From: Hermatobates lingyangjiaoensis
Lineage: Eukaryota; Arthropoda; Insecta; Hemiptera; Hermatobatidae
DNA length: 64,000 nt
Assembly (NCBI GenBank): GCA_026182355.1
Contig: JAPFBL010000084.1
Location: forward strand, 12,921,001-12,985,000
Reading direction: 5' to 3'
The notes under the pieces are model-generated. The model had not been told where the DNA came from, ran no database searches, and saw nothing but the letters and a program-made list of their open reading frames with translations. Made by a program: the position numbers and the translations under genes. The stretch's first letter is position 1. Every line of letters begins with the position of its first letter. This document shows, one piece after another, positions 12,129 to 22,644 of the stretch.

Positions 12129-15100
12129 TGTGTTCTCTAATCGGGGTTCGGTCAATTTTCCAGGATAAAAAATCAAACTCTCGTTGCCAACGTTTCGGTT
12201 TTATTTAAAACCTTTTTCATAGGCCTACAAACAAAGGATAATAAGAAATCACATATCAACATCAAACATATACACAATATGAAAATGGATTGTTACAACT
12301 CATGAATATTACAAGCAAAAATATTTCAGAGATACATAAAACAATATTACTTACAGAAGTAAGAATTTTTTAACTAAGAAAATGAAATTTACATTATTTA
12401 AAGGAACAACAATGTTAGCCGGACAAAACCTTCGACTAGACTAATAAGATAACATTACAAATAACCTCAACACTGTTCACTCAAGGGAACTAAATAAATC
12501 AAATTTCACTAAACCTCAGCACAACACTCCAGAATAAATATTACTTAAATTAGTAATATCACTTCTATGATTAATCGAACTTAGATCCTTTTTAATATAT
12601 AACATCTCAAGTGTCTTCCTTCTTTGCTCATCTTTTTCTTTTTCTATTATAGTTGTATCTTCAAAATCGAACGTGTGACCTTCGTTTATTGCATGCCCAG
12701 CTAAGGCTGTTGCGTTACTTTTATTTGTTCTTATGGAATAATTATGTTGGTACAACCTTTCTTTGAGAAAACGACTAGTTTCACCATAGTAACACTTGTC
12801 ACAGTCTTTACATTTGATGGCATAAATGAGGTTACTTTGTAACTCCTTCGGTATTTTTTCTTTCAAATTTGAAAATAAAGATTTATTTTTTCTTTTATTA
12901 TAAAATGCCAGTGTAACTTCAGGTACGTTTCGTTTGAACACTTTTCTAATTGATTGTGATAAGCCCTCAACATAAGGAAATTTGAAATACTTCCTGTTTA
13001 TAACTTCCAGTTCAGCATGATCTTCATTTGAATGTACTGGTTGCTGTCTTAAATATCTTAACCAATATCGTTCAACTAAGTTCTTCGGATAACAATTTTT
13101 CTGTAACAATAATTTCACCCTTTTCTTATTTTCATTTAGAAAACATGGACTACTTATTTCAATAACTTTTTTAACCAAATTTTGGACGCAATTTAATTTT
13201 TGGTTTATAGCATGAGAAGAATGGTAGTTCAGGATTCTTGCAGCACTGGTAGGTTTTTTAAACCAATCCGTTAAGATATTGCCATTTTCACCTCTTATAA
13301 CTTTCACATCTAAGAATGGCAGATTTCCATCTTTCTCTACTTCACAAGTGAATTGTAGACGATTATGAAAAGAATTAAATATATTTAATACATTCTCTTC
13401 TTCTCCCTTTTCAATAATTAAAAATATACACAAGCCAGGTTTTCCTCTCCGTCCTATCGTGTCGTTCATTGGAAGTCCAACTTATGAACTGTCTAAATAT
13501 ATAGAGAAATATCTTAGTTACATTACTAACAAGAATGAATTGAATGTAAAAAATTCATTAGAATTCAAACAAGCCCTTTCAAATCAAATACTAAGTGATG
13601 ACGTAATTATGATTTCACTAGATGTTCAGTCGTTGTTTACTAATATACCTTTAGATCTAGCATTTGATTTAGTAAATAAACAGTGGAATAAGATTAGTTC
13701 ACAGGTTGGAATGTCGAAAAAGGTTTTCCTTTCTATACTGGACCTTATATGTGAAGCAAGGTATTTCACCTTTGATGGTACTATTTATAAACAAAAATAT
13801 GGATTACCAATGGGATCACCAATTTCACCAGTTCTCGCAAATATAGTTATGATTGAACTATTGAAAAACAGTATCAATAAATTAGGTACGAAGGTGAAAT
13901 TTATTAAATTATATGTGGACGATTTGTTTTTAATTATTGAAAAGGGAGAAGAAGAGAATGTATTAAATATATTTAATTCTTTTCATAATCGTCTACAATT
14001 CACTTGTGAAGTAGAGAAAGATGGAAATCTGCCATTCTTAGATGTGAAAGTTATAAGAGGTGAAAATGGCAATATCTTAACGGATTGGTTTAAAAAACCT
14101 ACCAGTGCTGCAAGAATCCTGAACTACCATTCTTCTCATGCTATAAACCAAAAATTAAATTGCGTCCAAAATTTGGTTAAAAAAGTTATTGAAATAAGTA
14201 GTCCATGTTTTCTAAATGAAAATAAGAAAAGGGTGAAATTATTGTTACAGAAAAATTGTTATCCGAAGAACTTAGTTGAACGATATTGGTTAAGATATTT
14301 AAGACAGCAACCAGCACATTCAAATGAAGATCATGCTGAACTGGAAGTTATAAACAGGAAGTATTTCAAATTTCCTTATGTTAAGGGCTTATCACAATCA
14401 ATTAGAAAAGTGTTCAAACGAAACGTACCTGAAGTTACACTGGCATTTTATAATAAAAGAAAAAATAAATCTTTATTTTCAAATTTGAAAGAAAAAATAC
14501 CGAAGGAGTTACAAAGTAACCTCATTTATGCCATCAAATGTAAAGACTGTGACAAGTGTTACTATGGTGAAACTAGTCGTTTTCTCAAAGAAAGGTTGTA
14601 CCAACATAATTATTCCATAAGAACAAATAAAAGTAACGCAACAGCCTTAGCTGGGCATGCAATAAACGAAGGTCACACGTTCGATTTTGAAGATACAACT
14701 ATAATAGAAAAAGAAAAAGATGAGCAAAGAAGGAAGACACTTGAGATGTTATATATTAAAAAGGATCTAAGTTCGATTAATCATAGAAGTGATATTACTA
14801 ATTTAAGTAATATTTATTCTGGAGTGTTGTGCTGAGGTTTAGTGAAATTTGATTTATTTAGTTCCCTTGAGTGAACAGTGTTGAGGTTATTTGTAATGTT
14901 ATGTTATTAGTCTAGTCGAGGTTTTGTCCGGCTAACATTGTTGTTCCTTTAAATAATGTAAATTTCATTTTCTTAGTTAAAAAATTCTTACTTCTGTAAG
15001 TAATATTGTTTTATGTATCTCTGAAATATTTTTGCTTGTAATATTCATGAGTTGTAACAATCCATTTTCATATTGTGTATATGTTTGATGTTGATATGTG

Positions 15101-18100
15101 ATTTCTTATTATCCTTTGTTTGTAGGCCTATGAAAAAGGTTTTAAATAAAACCGAAACGTTGGCAACGAGAGTTTGATTTTTTATCCTGGAAAATTGACC
15201 GAACCCCGATTAGAGAACACACCTATTCTATCAAACGGTCGATATATTATTGAATCTGTTATATATATATATATATATATATATAACCATGGCTGTTTCT
15301 TGCCGTAACTTATGGGTTACTTGCCGTTGCGTCTACAACGTGCTTGGTCTCCCATTCTCTTTTCTCCCGAAAATTTGAGTCTGTAAGTGTGTTTCCCTAC
15401 TTTGTGTGTTGCTCTTTGTTAATCTCGAACTCGTATATATATAACCAATTAGATGAAACGATTCTTTGAACTGAATAAACTAAAATTTTTAAAAGAACAC
15501 GTAGAAATGAAATCACTGAAGCTAACTACTATAGTTCGATCTCCTCGTCGTCAGGAATAGATGTGAATCGCTCCAAAGGCTGATAACGACTGGCTTGCAT
15601 TCAAATGAAGCACTCAACAGTGTAACCAACTTTCGGGGGGAGGGGAGACAAGGTAGATAAAGAAATAAAATCCAAATAAAGATCAAATGAATGAAAACAT
15701 TTAACTAAAAATAAAATTAAAAACTATTAACAACTAGTAAAAAATCAAACTAGGAAGAAAAAAAATTAAACTGAGTAAGTAAAAAAAGACGAAAATAAAT
15801 TAAAGTAACAATTAACGATTGAAGTTAAGCCCAGGAGCAGATCTACCTCCCAGAAGACTAATAGGTATGTGCTGTTTCTGAAGCTCTCAGAGTGACTTTC
15901 GAATTAGTCTCATCCATCTGCCTCAGGACCTATACAGGGAAACAGCCATTGAAACTGAGTCCCTGAGAACTGGCATGAGTAGCAACGGCAAGGTCACTGC
16001 GTTTGCCAACAGACGACCTGAGATTTTTCATACACAGGCTTAGCTTGGGGAAGCCAAACACACATAAAAGGAATCACACTGGGTGCAATCCAAACGGGAA
16101 ACGCGGTTACCAGAAGTACATGAAGTTTTGTGAGGGTAGGCGCGTTTACTATGGAAAGAGGTAAAAAAAGGAATAGTTTTGATGATACTCGTAGAACAAG
16201 TCAGACATCCGTAACGTTCACATGGGACCATACCACCACCAGTATTAGGAGAAGAGATGTGAGAGAAGGTAGATCGAAGATTAGCAGGTTTGCGGTAGGA
16301 AATGGTGCCACTCTGAAAGCAGAAGAAGTGCAGGAGGAAGAAGCAGGTTTTATGGAAAAACTCCTTGGTAACTGCGCCCAGCCTATGAACACCAGAAAAT
16401 TAAATGGTGATGAGGAAAGTAGACTCACTGCGAGCTCTCCTAGGATCAGAATTATGATGTACATCAAGCATGGGCAACCTGCGGCCCAACACGTGTTTTT
16501 GTGTGGCCCGCGGAGATTATCTGGAATGCTATCTTAATATTAAAAGTTCCTTTGCTTTTTGGATATCAACACAAGCTCACCGAGACTTTTGGAAGAAAAT
16601 AAAATCAATTGAGAGAGAGAGAGAGAGCTCAACAGTAACAAATGCTTTGCCTATTTTTTATATATATGACGCTACTATTCTTTTGGGGATTACGTTGTGA
16701 TAGTTGTTTCATTATCATTATGAAATAATGAGGTATAAATAATACTTTTCATTATAAAGATTAAAAAATGTTAGATAATTATTGACATAATAATATAGCA
16801 CACAGTTTCGATATATGTATTTATATATAAGTATATACATTATATATATATATATTATATATATATATATATATAATCTGTATGTATCCCAATACCACAG
16901 AGATGTGGTATGCATTACATGTGGCATGGTAATGCGGCCTGCGGCCACTTCAAAATTATTAAATACGACTCCCAGGTCACAAAAGGTTACCCATGCCTGA
17001 TGTACACGTATATATAATGAATCGAATTTACCACATTGAAAATATATTGAGAACAATGCTCTAAGGCGTTTGGGTAATACACCACCGGAGAGCAAGTGAA
17101 CTAAAAAGCCATAATCCTGCACACAATTGTACAAGCTCCCTTTTATGATTCTAAAGATGTCATTCATAACGAAATTTCCTTTTATCCACCAAGAAATCCG
17201 ATACGATACCCACTTACTTAACTCCGATACTATACCCACCAACCTAAACCCTTCAATTCAGCAATTATCATCCAATCAGATTCCTATCAACCCTATTAGA
17301 AGGCTAAAAAGATGTTGGCCCCGAGATCTACTTAGCAGTAACTGCCAAGACTAATTTCAAGTGATTAGAACAATTTATATGGAGTAACACCAGTGGGTGG
17401 TTTCTCCACTCTTTTATTTCATTTTTTTTATGCAATATGTATCACTATTACTTGTTACCTCATTTAGGGCAGTTGAAATATAATAATGAATAAATATATT
17501 TAAATGGTATTAATTAATTATAATTACGAGATTGTTTTTAATTGTTGTTCATTTTTTAAGAAAATAATTTATTTTTCCTCAGATTCTAACATATAACTCT
17601 ATAAATTCATACACTTTAGGTCTATCCTAACCTTTAATTTTAGTAAATTTGTGTTTCTTGTTTCACCCTAAGTGAATGTCTATTTTTTTGTTTTTTATTT
17701 CCTTTTTAGTATTCTGACGATGTTGCACAGTTAAATGAAATTGCACATCAGCATCCTGCCAATGTATATATTGCGAATATTCAACAAGAAAGTCATCACC
17801 TCAAACAACTCGAAAATGAAAACAAAGAATTGAGGGATGCCTTAGAAGAATACCAAAATGCCATAGAGTTGATTATGTCGAAGTACCGGCAACAGGTTAC
17901 CCAGCTGACTGCTGACTCCAAATTGAATCTCTCTGAACTTTATAATGATAGATATGTCCTGGTAACCATTTTCAATATTATTGCTTTTTATATAGCTATT
18001 ATTTTTAAAGTAGTTAATACTAGGGGTATTTTATATTTAACGAGGCGATTTGATGTAAAAATGATTCGTTTATAGGGGGAATTTTATACTTTTAGACTTT

Positions 18101-21100
18101 AGGCTGTCAACTCTGGCAATGGCAGAGAATAATTGAAAGATAAGAATTGTTTTGTTATAACCTCCGTAAAGAGTCGTCCCTAGTAAGGTTCTGAACGGTA
18201 TGAACGCAAAGATGACCTTTTCTAAACATGATTTTATCGTTGATGAAACTTAGTTCACCATTTCGATTTAGAGTTCTAAAGACAAATCAGTATAAAAGAA
18301 GATACGAACTCATCTATGTGAAAGAAATTTGGAACACAAGCATCAGCGGGAAAAGTCATGTTAACCATCTTTAGGAAGTCCAAGGTATCGTCTTTTTGTA
18401 AATGTTGGAAGATCAGCGTACAATATTCTGTACCTGTAACATAAATATGTTGATGAACATGAGAGAAAAACGTCATAGATTTTAAAGAGAATGAACCATG
18501 TTGCTAGACGATAACACTCGCCTTCACACTGTCCTACTGGCGTCAGTAATAACAAGGAGATAAAAGAATTTTGTGAAATTGCATCGAAAAACAAGATAAA
18601 GACTTTTAGAATCAGGTAGAAAAACTAGTTTTTGTTATGATAAGTGTATTGATATTGGTAAGGATTATATTTAACATAGAGGTAGTAAAGCCTCATTGTG
18701 TAAAAAGACGCAATCTAGTTTCTACATCAATTTGTCTCTTTAATGATTGAATGCCCCACATGTTAAGAAATTTAGATACTTTTGGAGAAGTTAACTGTAA
18801 CTGCAGAATGCTTTTTAAGGAATAAAATATCCATTTATGTATTGTTACGAATACATACTTTATCAGCAATTCTATAAAAGGCAGGAAGGGAACGAAAGGA
18901 TGGGGTTGTTAGGGTAAAAAAGAGATTTCAGAAAGAAATATGTAAAATATTATCTGTTAGTTGCTATAAAGCAAAAGATAATACCACAAAATGTGCTAAA
19001 GCTGGTAATTTGAAAGCCCCTGCAATCTTTATTATTGTTTTATTTTACAAAAAATCACAATGTAAAGATAACCATACTAATGACGTGTTTGACAGGTATA
19101 TATAATTATTTCACAATGACACAGAAGGGAAGAACTAATTCAGTTATTATAATTCCTGATATAGAATATATAATATAAGAAATGTATAAAAATAAGAAAG
19201 AATAATTCACTTGAAATTGTTCACTTCAGTAAGTCCCTTGGTCATATTCTCTTCAGATGTCTTTGGATAATTGCCGGGAACTGTCTTTGCCTGTGTATAC
19301 AAATAAAATATACGGACACATGTTTATATTTATAGATTCTACTAAGTAATATTGTTTTTTTGTTTAATTTCCATTTGCTGCACGCTTTTCAATTAATAAT
19401 AATTAGAATGTTGGTTAAAACTGCCATATGGATGGTATAAAAGTGTTGGAAAAATAATTCATACTTAGTAAGTCAAACTTTTTTGCATAAAGGGAATCGA
19501 AAAAATGGTTGCGTGTATAATATGGCCTTTTTAAGTTACGTAGCTGGACATCATTGATTCGCTAATAACAAGAAATTAATTCATTTTACCGGGTTTGACG
19601 AGCTCTCCACTTACGTGTACTCACTCTAATTCTATATACTTGGAAAGCAAAATTATCCTTTAGTTTTGAATATATGAAGTTATATAACGCTATCAACTTT
19701 TTTTCTGTTTTGTAATATATAAAATTGATTTCTTCCGCTACTTTAGTCACCTTCACTACTTCTCCTGATGACGATCAAAGAGGTAGGAATATTAAGAAGC
19801 TAATTGTACTGAATGATATTCTTCCTTCTTACTTTCTGTTTCTAATTATAACTTAACCGTATTTCATTTTTTTTTATCTCCATATATAATTCTCAGCGTG
19901 CTTCCCCGTTCTAACTAAACATATAATCAATTTCTACTATACTAGCAGATAAACATTGTCGACAAAAGTATACTGACTTTGTGACTACTTGTAAGGACTG
20001 AATATTATTATTTTGTAAGACCTTTCAGACTCTTAGGATACAGAATTTCGCAGGTACACGGTAATTACTGTGTTAAGTTGACTTGAGATCGATGTGTGCT
20101 AATCCAGGTAGACTAAAATGTTCTTTTTAGTAAAAGTCCATGTATGAGGACCACTTAACTTCTTGGGAGGTTTCTTTGAAGGATTAGGGGGAAGCTTGGT
20201 ACGTTGACCCCTACAAATGTGCGATGATTGAAAGTGGGTACCAATCTTGAAAACTGGTACTCGTTTATGTCGAAGAAAAACAAATTGTCTTAAAGCAAAA
20301 AAAGATTCACCAACACGTTGCATCATTCCTCTCATCAAAATAAAAAAAAGTTTTGTCTGTACATTGCTTAAAACTGACTCATTTCAAGTTATCTTTACGT
20401 TTCATACATTAGAGAAACCGAATCCACCCTTCAAAAAATTTGTCTGGCGACTTGCCCACAAAATTTTTGTCGCAAGTAAACTCAGCCACCATAAGACATA
20501 GCTAGCTGAAACTTTGACAGTAAATTTGTGTATATCTAACTTAAAATTTAAGTTTTGAATGGATTGGAAATTCAACGTAGAAGCGAAGTTATGGACTTTT
20601 AAGCTGTCTTTAGCTAACTTCACAAACATGTTTATTTTGAAAATATACGGGTATAGCAAGTAGGTATTGTTAGATGCTTTCAATTAGCAAGAGATAATTG
20701 ACAAGGTATTTTCCAAAGTTCAAGATCTGCAATAACTGACTGTGAACGAGCAATTCTCACCCCTACAAATGAGCAAGCAGGAAAAATCAATAAACAAGTT
20801 CTTGCACTATATCAAGCTTAGGAAAGAACTTACAAGTCAGCAAACAGAGTGATTAGTGATGAGGAAGCAGTTCATTATCCGATTGAATTTCTTTACTCTG
20901 TGGCTGCTGCTGAACTGTCTGCTCATGACTTAAAACTTAAAGTAGGAGCACCAATCATGCTGTTACGAAACTTGTTAGTGCCATTAAAATGTGAAATGGG
21001 ACACGACTCCGAATTCGTGTTTTGCATACATAAATTTGAAACAGATTAAATTGAACTTTTTTAAAGCCGTTGATAAATCGTTTCCTTATTTTTCCTGGGA

Positions 21101-22644
21101 CTTTAGCATTGTACAAAAATTTTCAAGCATGGTCACAATAAATTACATCTTACTTTATATTTATTATAATTCTGTTTCTAACTGCCAAAAACATAAAGGT
21201 TCTAAATTTGTTCTAGCACATTAACGACTTGACAGAAAAATTGCACAGTGCTGCTGAAATTATGAATTCAGCTACATTAACTGAAGAAAGAAAAAACTTC
21301 AAGCATAACGAAATTATTACTAGATTAACTGTGGAAAATAAGGTAACGTCCATATATTTTTAGATTTCCTGAAACTATGTTTCTAAAAAAATATTTACCT
21401 TTCCCTTTGTTTTTTTTATCTTTATCAAGAGTTTCTCCTGTCATGTAAATTAATTTGCTTAGGATAAAAACTGAGAGAAATCTATTTATTTTTACACTGC
21501 CCCGTGAAAACTTTATATTTTCATTAAGTTAGGTTGATTTTTTTATTTTAGAAATACCATGGAATACTGATTAAATTAAATCTAAGTTGCACCTAGAGAA
21601 AAAAATCATTTAAAAAAATGAAGTCTATATATGTCTCTTCAAGTCTACCTTTTCACCCTCTTAATCTTCTATTAAGTTTTTGCCCTTCAAAGATAAGATT
21701 GTAATATATGATTATAATGCTCAAAAATAAATATTAACACATTATTCATAAATAAATAAATTATATAACGCACATAAGCAAGTATTTATTTTCAAGTATA
21801 TCATCATTAGCGTATACAGCTAACTACTTTTAGTAATAATTATTTCTTGCATATGTGAAATAAATTAATATATGTTTATTCAATATCAAGGAGTCATTTA
21901 GGGATATCTCTTAGATTATCTAGAATTCTGTGAAATATTATACCCTTTCATGCAGGTATAATCATTACTATTACGTACATGGTTTTGTCATTTATAATAA
22001 ACCCAACACAACCCTACTGAGAGCTAAAATTATAGTAACCTGTATTCGTTTAAAATTAGAATAAATTGATCAAAATATTTCAATATTTAAAAAAAAAAGT
22101 TACTTCCTTATAGTTACCTTCTTTCGTTTGAACCACTTGCACTCTCTAAAATACTAATAACTGGACTTACACTGAGTTTGTTTTTTTTTTTCAAATCAAT
22201 CCTTAAATTGTTTAATTTATTCTACATGTGTGAATCTCTATTTATGTGATGAGGAGAAGTTACTCTTTTTACCAATGAGGTATTCTAAAGCAAATACTAA
22301 GTGTCAAACTAATACAGTTACAAATGCTACAGTTTAGCAAGTAACATACAAACTACTTTAATAGTTTTGACCAAATTTAAATAAATGAAAACGAATTAAC
22401 TCAGTATTGCTTTAAAACTTGAGTGTTTTAAAGCCATAGAATTACATTATTCGTTCAGAAAAAGAAAAAAAGATTGTTCATGCTGCTCTTTAAGAATGAT
22501 TTATCTAATATATGTATTTATTTAACTTTTCATTTCTTTTAATGCTAATATCTCTTGTTCTAGGGTCTCCGAGAACTTCTAGAACTCTCTTTAAATTGTA
22601 ATTCGACTGGTAACTTACTTTCCAACACAAGTACAAATTGTTAA
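7945..22644 (+). CDS. SIKE/FGFR1OP2-family coiled-coil protein, four coding exons
   Basis: The exons join in frame as 7945-8079, 17710-17961, 21217-21342 and 22564-22644 (stop TAA). Every junction is GT-AG in phase 0, giving 197 aa. Start: ATG 7945, MSLTLQQMVADAKKLV, placed right after a TTTCAG acceptor, so the 5'UTR is probably split. The family hallmarks are present: an N-terminal helix, the block NIQQESHHLKQLENENKELR, the block EEYQNAIELIMSKYR (residues about 94-108), and a C-terminal VENKGLRELLELS heptad region. SIKE1 and FGFR1OP2 proteins (about 200-250 aa) are cytoplasmic coiled-coil adaptors of the STRIPAK phosphatase-kinase complex, and vertebrate SIKE1 restrains IKK-epsilon/TBK1. Function here is inferred from the family. 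Invertebrates usually have a single gene for both names, so I give no symbol. Introns 1 (9.6 kb) and 2 hold PLE and Helitron debris. Confidence 0.88.
8440..8690 (+). mobile_element. PLE-like terminus fragment (third family)
   Basis: About 220 bp here match, in inverse orientation, the segment 17036-17270, including the box TTGCTCTCCGATGATG near 8604-8619. That box is a mutated CTGATGA core (CCGATGA). A TA-rich tract ends the fragment near 8676-8694. It lies in intron 1 of the SIKE-family gene. No ORF. Confidence 0.5.
8700..9545. mobile_element. PLE-like element with terminal inverted arms
   Basis: Arms at about 8797-8960 and 9380-9545 are reverse complements, interrupted by small indels. The left part is also duplicated in tandem upstream (8700-8760). 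The interior carries a hammerhead-like core on the plus strand: CTGAGGA 9240-9246, hairpin GACC/GGTT (9248-9251 with 9258-9261), and GAAA 9262-9265. No protein is encoded. The arrangement is that of the ORF-less palindromes at 2.6-4.1 kb, with a longer centre. Confidence 0.55.
9560..12075 (+). mobile_element. Penelope-like retroelement with GIY-YIG endonuclease, frameshifted
   Basis: The element encodes the PLE order: an N-terminal region, then reverse transcriptase, then a GIY-YIG endonuclease. Segments 9631-10338, 10397-10600, about 10593-10740 and 10736-11809 are consecutive parts of one protein in different frames, so at least three frameshifts have broken it (near 10325, 10580 and 10735). 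Visible RT motifs are FDVKSLFTNVP (motif A), GLAMGNCLSPLLSNL (B) and RYVDDILC (C). The endonuclease shows YKIPCKNCHTIYIGQTGK with the PLE-type CxxC. The non-coding 3' end carries a hammerhead-like core, CTGACGA 11983-11989 and GAAA 12008-12011, and ends at a (TA)n tract. It lies in intron 1 of the SIKE-family gene, in the same orientation as that gene. Confidence 0.92.
10736..11809 (+). pseudogene. PLE RT (motifs B-E) plus GIY-YIG endonuclease, largest open piece
   Basis: 357 codons stay open. RT motif B lies near residue 22, YVDD near residue 56, the conserved NLPFLDVLIH block near residue 94, and the GIY-YIG domain from about residue 247 (IYKIPCKNC...IYIGQTG) to the stop. The upstream RT half lies in other frames, so no full enzyme can be made from this copy. 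Confidence 0.88.
12083..12125. repeat. (TA)n microsatellite between two PLEs
   Basis: About 42 bp of TA repeat. It is the 3' boundary of the PLE ending near 12075 and the left boundary of the inverted-repeat PLE that starts at 12126. Confidence 0.95.
12516..13424 (-). pseudogene. PLE C-terminal RT and GIY-YIG fragment, inverted copy
   Basis: The frame is open from the arm/centre junction to the stop at 12516. It starts just past RT motif C (FLIIEKGEEEN) and runs through NLPFLDVKVIRGENGN to the GIY-YIG domain (IYAIKCKDCDKCYYGETSR). It has no start of its own and lacks RT motifs 1 to C, so it is a truncated copy. Its residues are almost the same as those of the right-hand copy. Confidence 0.85.
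13426..14835 (+). CDS. PLE reverse transcriptase plus GIY-YIG endonuclease, 5'-truncated but intact frame
   Basis: One open frame of about 469 codons runs from the junction to the stop. The first ATG (13459) is internal. The frame already reads KPGFPLRPIVSFIGSPTYEL from about 13432, so the true N terminus is missing. Motifs in order: PIVSFIGSPTYEL, ISLDVQSLFTNIP (motif A), YGLPMGSPISPVLANI (B), KLYVDDLFLII (C, catalytic DD present), DGNLPFLDVKV, then GIY-YIG with IYAIKCKDCDKCYYGETSR, R and E residues downstream and the CxxC typical of PLE endonucleases. PLEs copy themselves by target-primed reverse transcription and are related to telomerase. No disabling change is seen in the part present. 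Confidence 0.9.
   Translation: MHKPGFPLRPIVSFIGSPTYELSKYIEKYLSYITNKNELNVKNSLEFKQALSNQILSDDVIMISLDVQSLFTNIPLDLAFDLVNKQWNKISSQVGMSKKVFLSILDLICEARYFTFDGTIYKQKYGLPMGSPISPVLANIVMIELLKNSINKLGTKVKFIKLYVDDLFLIIEKGEEENVLNIFNSFHNRLQFTCEVEKDGNLPFLDVKVIRGENGNILTDWFKKPTSAARILNYHSSHAINQKLNCVQNLVKKVIEISSPCFLNENKKRVKLLLQKNCYPKNLVERYWLRYLRQQPAHSNEDHAELEVINRKYFKFPYVKGLSQSIRKVFKRNVPEVTLAFYNKRKNKSLFSNLKEKIPKELQSNLIYAIKCKDCDKCYYGETSRFLKERLYQHNYSIRTNKSNATALAGHAINEGHTFDFEDTTIIEKEKDEQRRKTLEMLYIKKDLSSINHRSDITNLSNIYSGVLC
15258..15440. mobile_element. (TA)n plus PLE-like terminus fragment (fourth family)
   Basis: About 26 bp of TA repeat (15260-15285) is followed by sequence related to 3967-4059 and 55130-55280 (shared blocks such as GTTGCGTCTACAACGTGCTTGG). 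In this copy the step from TCTCC to CGAAAATT lacks the bases that form the CTGATGA core and stem II in the relatives. The deletion therefore removed almost exactly the ribozyme-like segment. Confidence 0.5.
15440..16465 (-). mobile_element. Degraded Penelope-like element of another family
   Basis: Read on the minus strand from about 16465 downward, translations give fragments of a PLE endonuclease region: CERYGCLTCSTS, then KRAYPHKTSCTSGN, then LDCTQCDSFYVC, near 16040-16240. This is the Cys-rich lead-in of GIY-YIG in a second PLE lineage. Stops and frameshifts break it. The 3' end holds CTGACGA (15554-15548) and GAAC (15537-15534), a hammerhead-like core with a changed last base. Its terminus matches the palindrome at 54.5-54.99 kb, which links that ORF-less unit to a protein-coding parent. 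Confidence 0.7.
16468..16975. mobile_element. Possible hAT-like non-autonomous element
   Basis: GC-rich CATGGGCAACCTGCGGCCC at 16472-16490 and an inverse, diverged counterpart near 16924-16945 (GGTAATGCGGCCTGCGGCC) could be terminal inverted repeats. The segment between holds a (GA)n run (16611-16625) and a TA tract (16838-16876) and no transposase. I did not find a target duplication. Family assignment rests on resemblance of the terminal bases alone. Confidence 0.3.
17030..17270 (-). mobile_element. PLE-like terminus fragment (third family)
   Basis: This is the reverse complement of the segment at 8440-8690, with many substitutions. It includes the GAGAGCAAG box at about 17091-17099. It is fused at about 17270 to the 3' end of a Jockey-type LINE on the other strand. 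Confidence 0.5.
17270..17480 (+). mobile_element. Jockey-type LINE 3' end, 5'-truncated
   Basis: The frame through 17354 ends with PIRRLKRCWPRDLLS. This matches the C terminus of the LINE ORF2 at 63220-63260 (PRQLKRRWPRDLLP), and the following non-coding tail is similar as well. Only the last tens of residues remain. It lies 230 bp upstream of exon 2 of the SIKE-family gene. Confidence 0.7.
18090..20350. other. Intron 2 of the SIKE-family gene, unassigned DNA
   Basis: No coding exon is recognised. A degraded hammerhead-like string (CTGATGACGATCAAAG near 19765-19780) may be another decayed PLE end. The minus-strand open frames at 18276-18594 show no recognisable domain. Confidence 0.4.
20360..21060 (+). 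mobile_element. Helitron helicase relic, copy 1
   Basis: Broken frames read EIIDKVF..., then GAPIMLLRNLL (about 20946-20980) of the C-terminal Pif1-type helicase of Helitrons. Stop codons and frameshifts interrupt it. The 300 bp upstream match 49790-50110 and, in part, 61220-61440, so all three are copies of one family. It lies in intron 2, ending about 150 bp before exon 3 of the SIKE-family gene. Confidence 0.75.

Larger units (their letters stand above)
12126..15224. mobile_element. Inverted-repeat Penelope-like element, 1.3 kb near-identical arms
   Basis: The left arm 12126-13424 and right arm 13927-15224 are reverse complements, about 1.3 kb each, around a unique 502 bp centre. The two encoded proteins differ at only about two residues over some 300 aa (V/A and E/K), so the arms are very young or were recently homogenised. 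The structure is one plus-strand copy, 5'-truncated at the RT, joined head-to-head to a shorter minus-strand copy truncated right after the YVDD motif. Such inverted, 5'-truncated partners are a known PLE habit. Each outer end has GAAA preceded by a perfect GGTTTT/AAAACC hairpin (right: 15138-15143 with 15148-15153, GAAA 15154-15157). The first half of the hammerhead core reads CTATGA instead of CTGATGA. Confidence 0.93.

Noticed and set aside
12126..15224. Two independent convergent or divergent genes
   Set aside because: The two frames are copies of one PLE protein in inverted arms, and both lack N termini.
16718..17242. 174-codon minus-strand gene
   Set aside because: Runs through a TA microsatellite and a PLE-terminus fragment; the frame is accidental.
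17830..18075. Independent 81-codon gene
   Set aside because: Its first half is exon 2 of the SIKE-family gene, and the frame then runs on into intron 2 past the splice donor at 17962.
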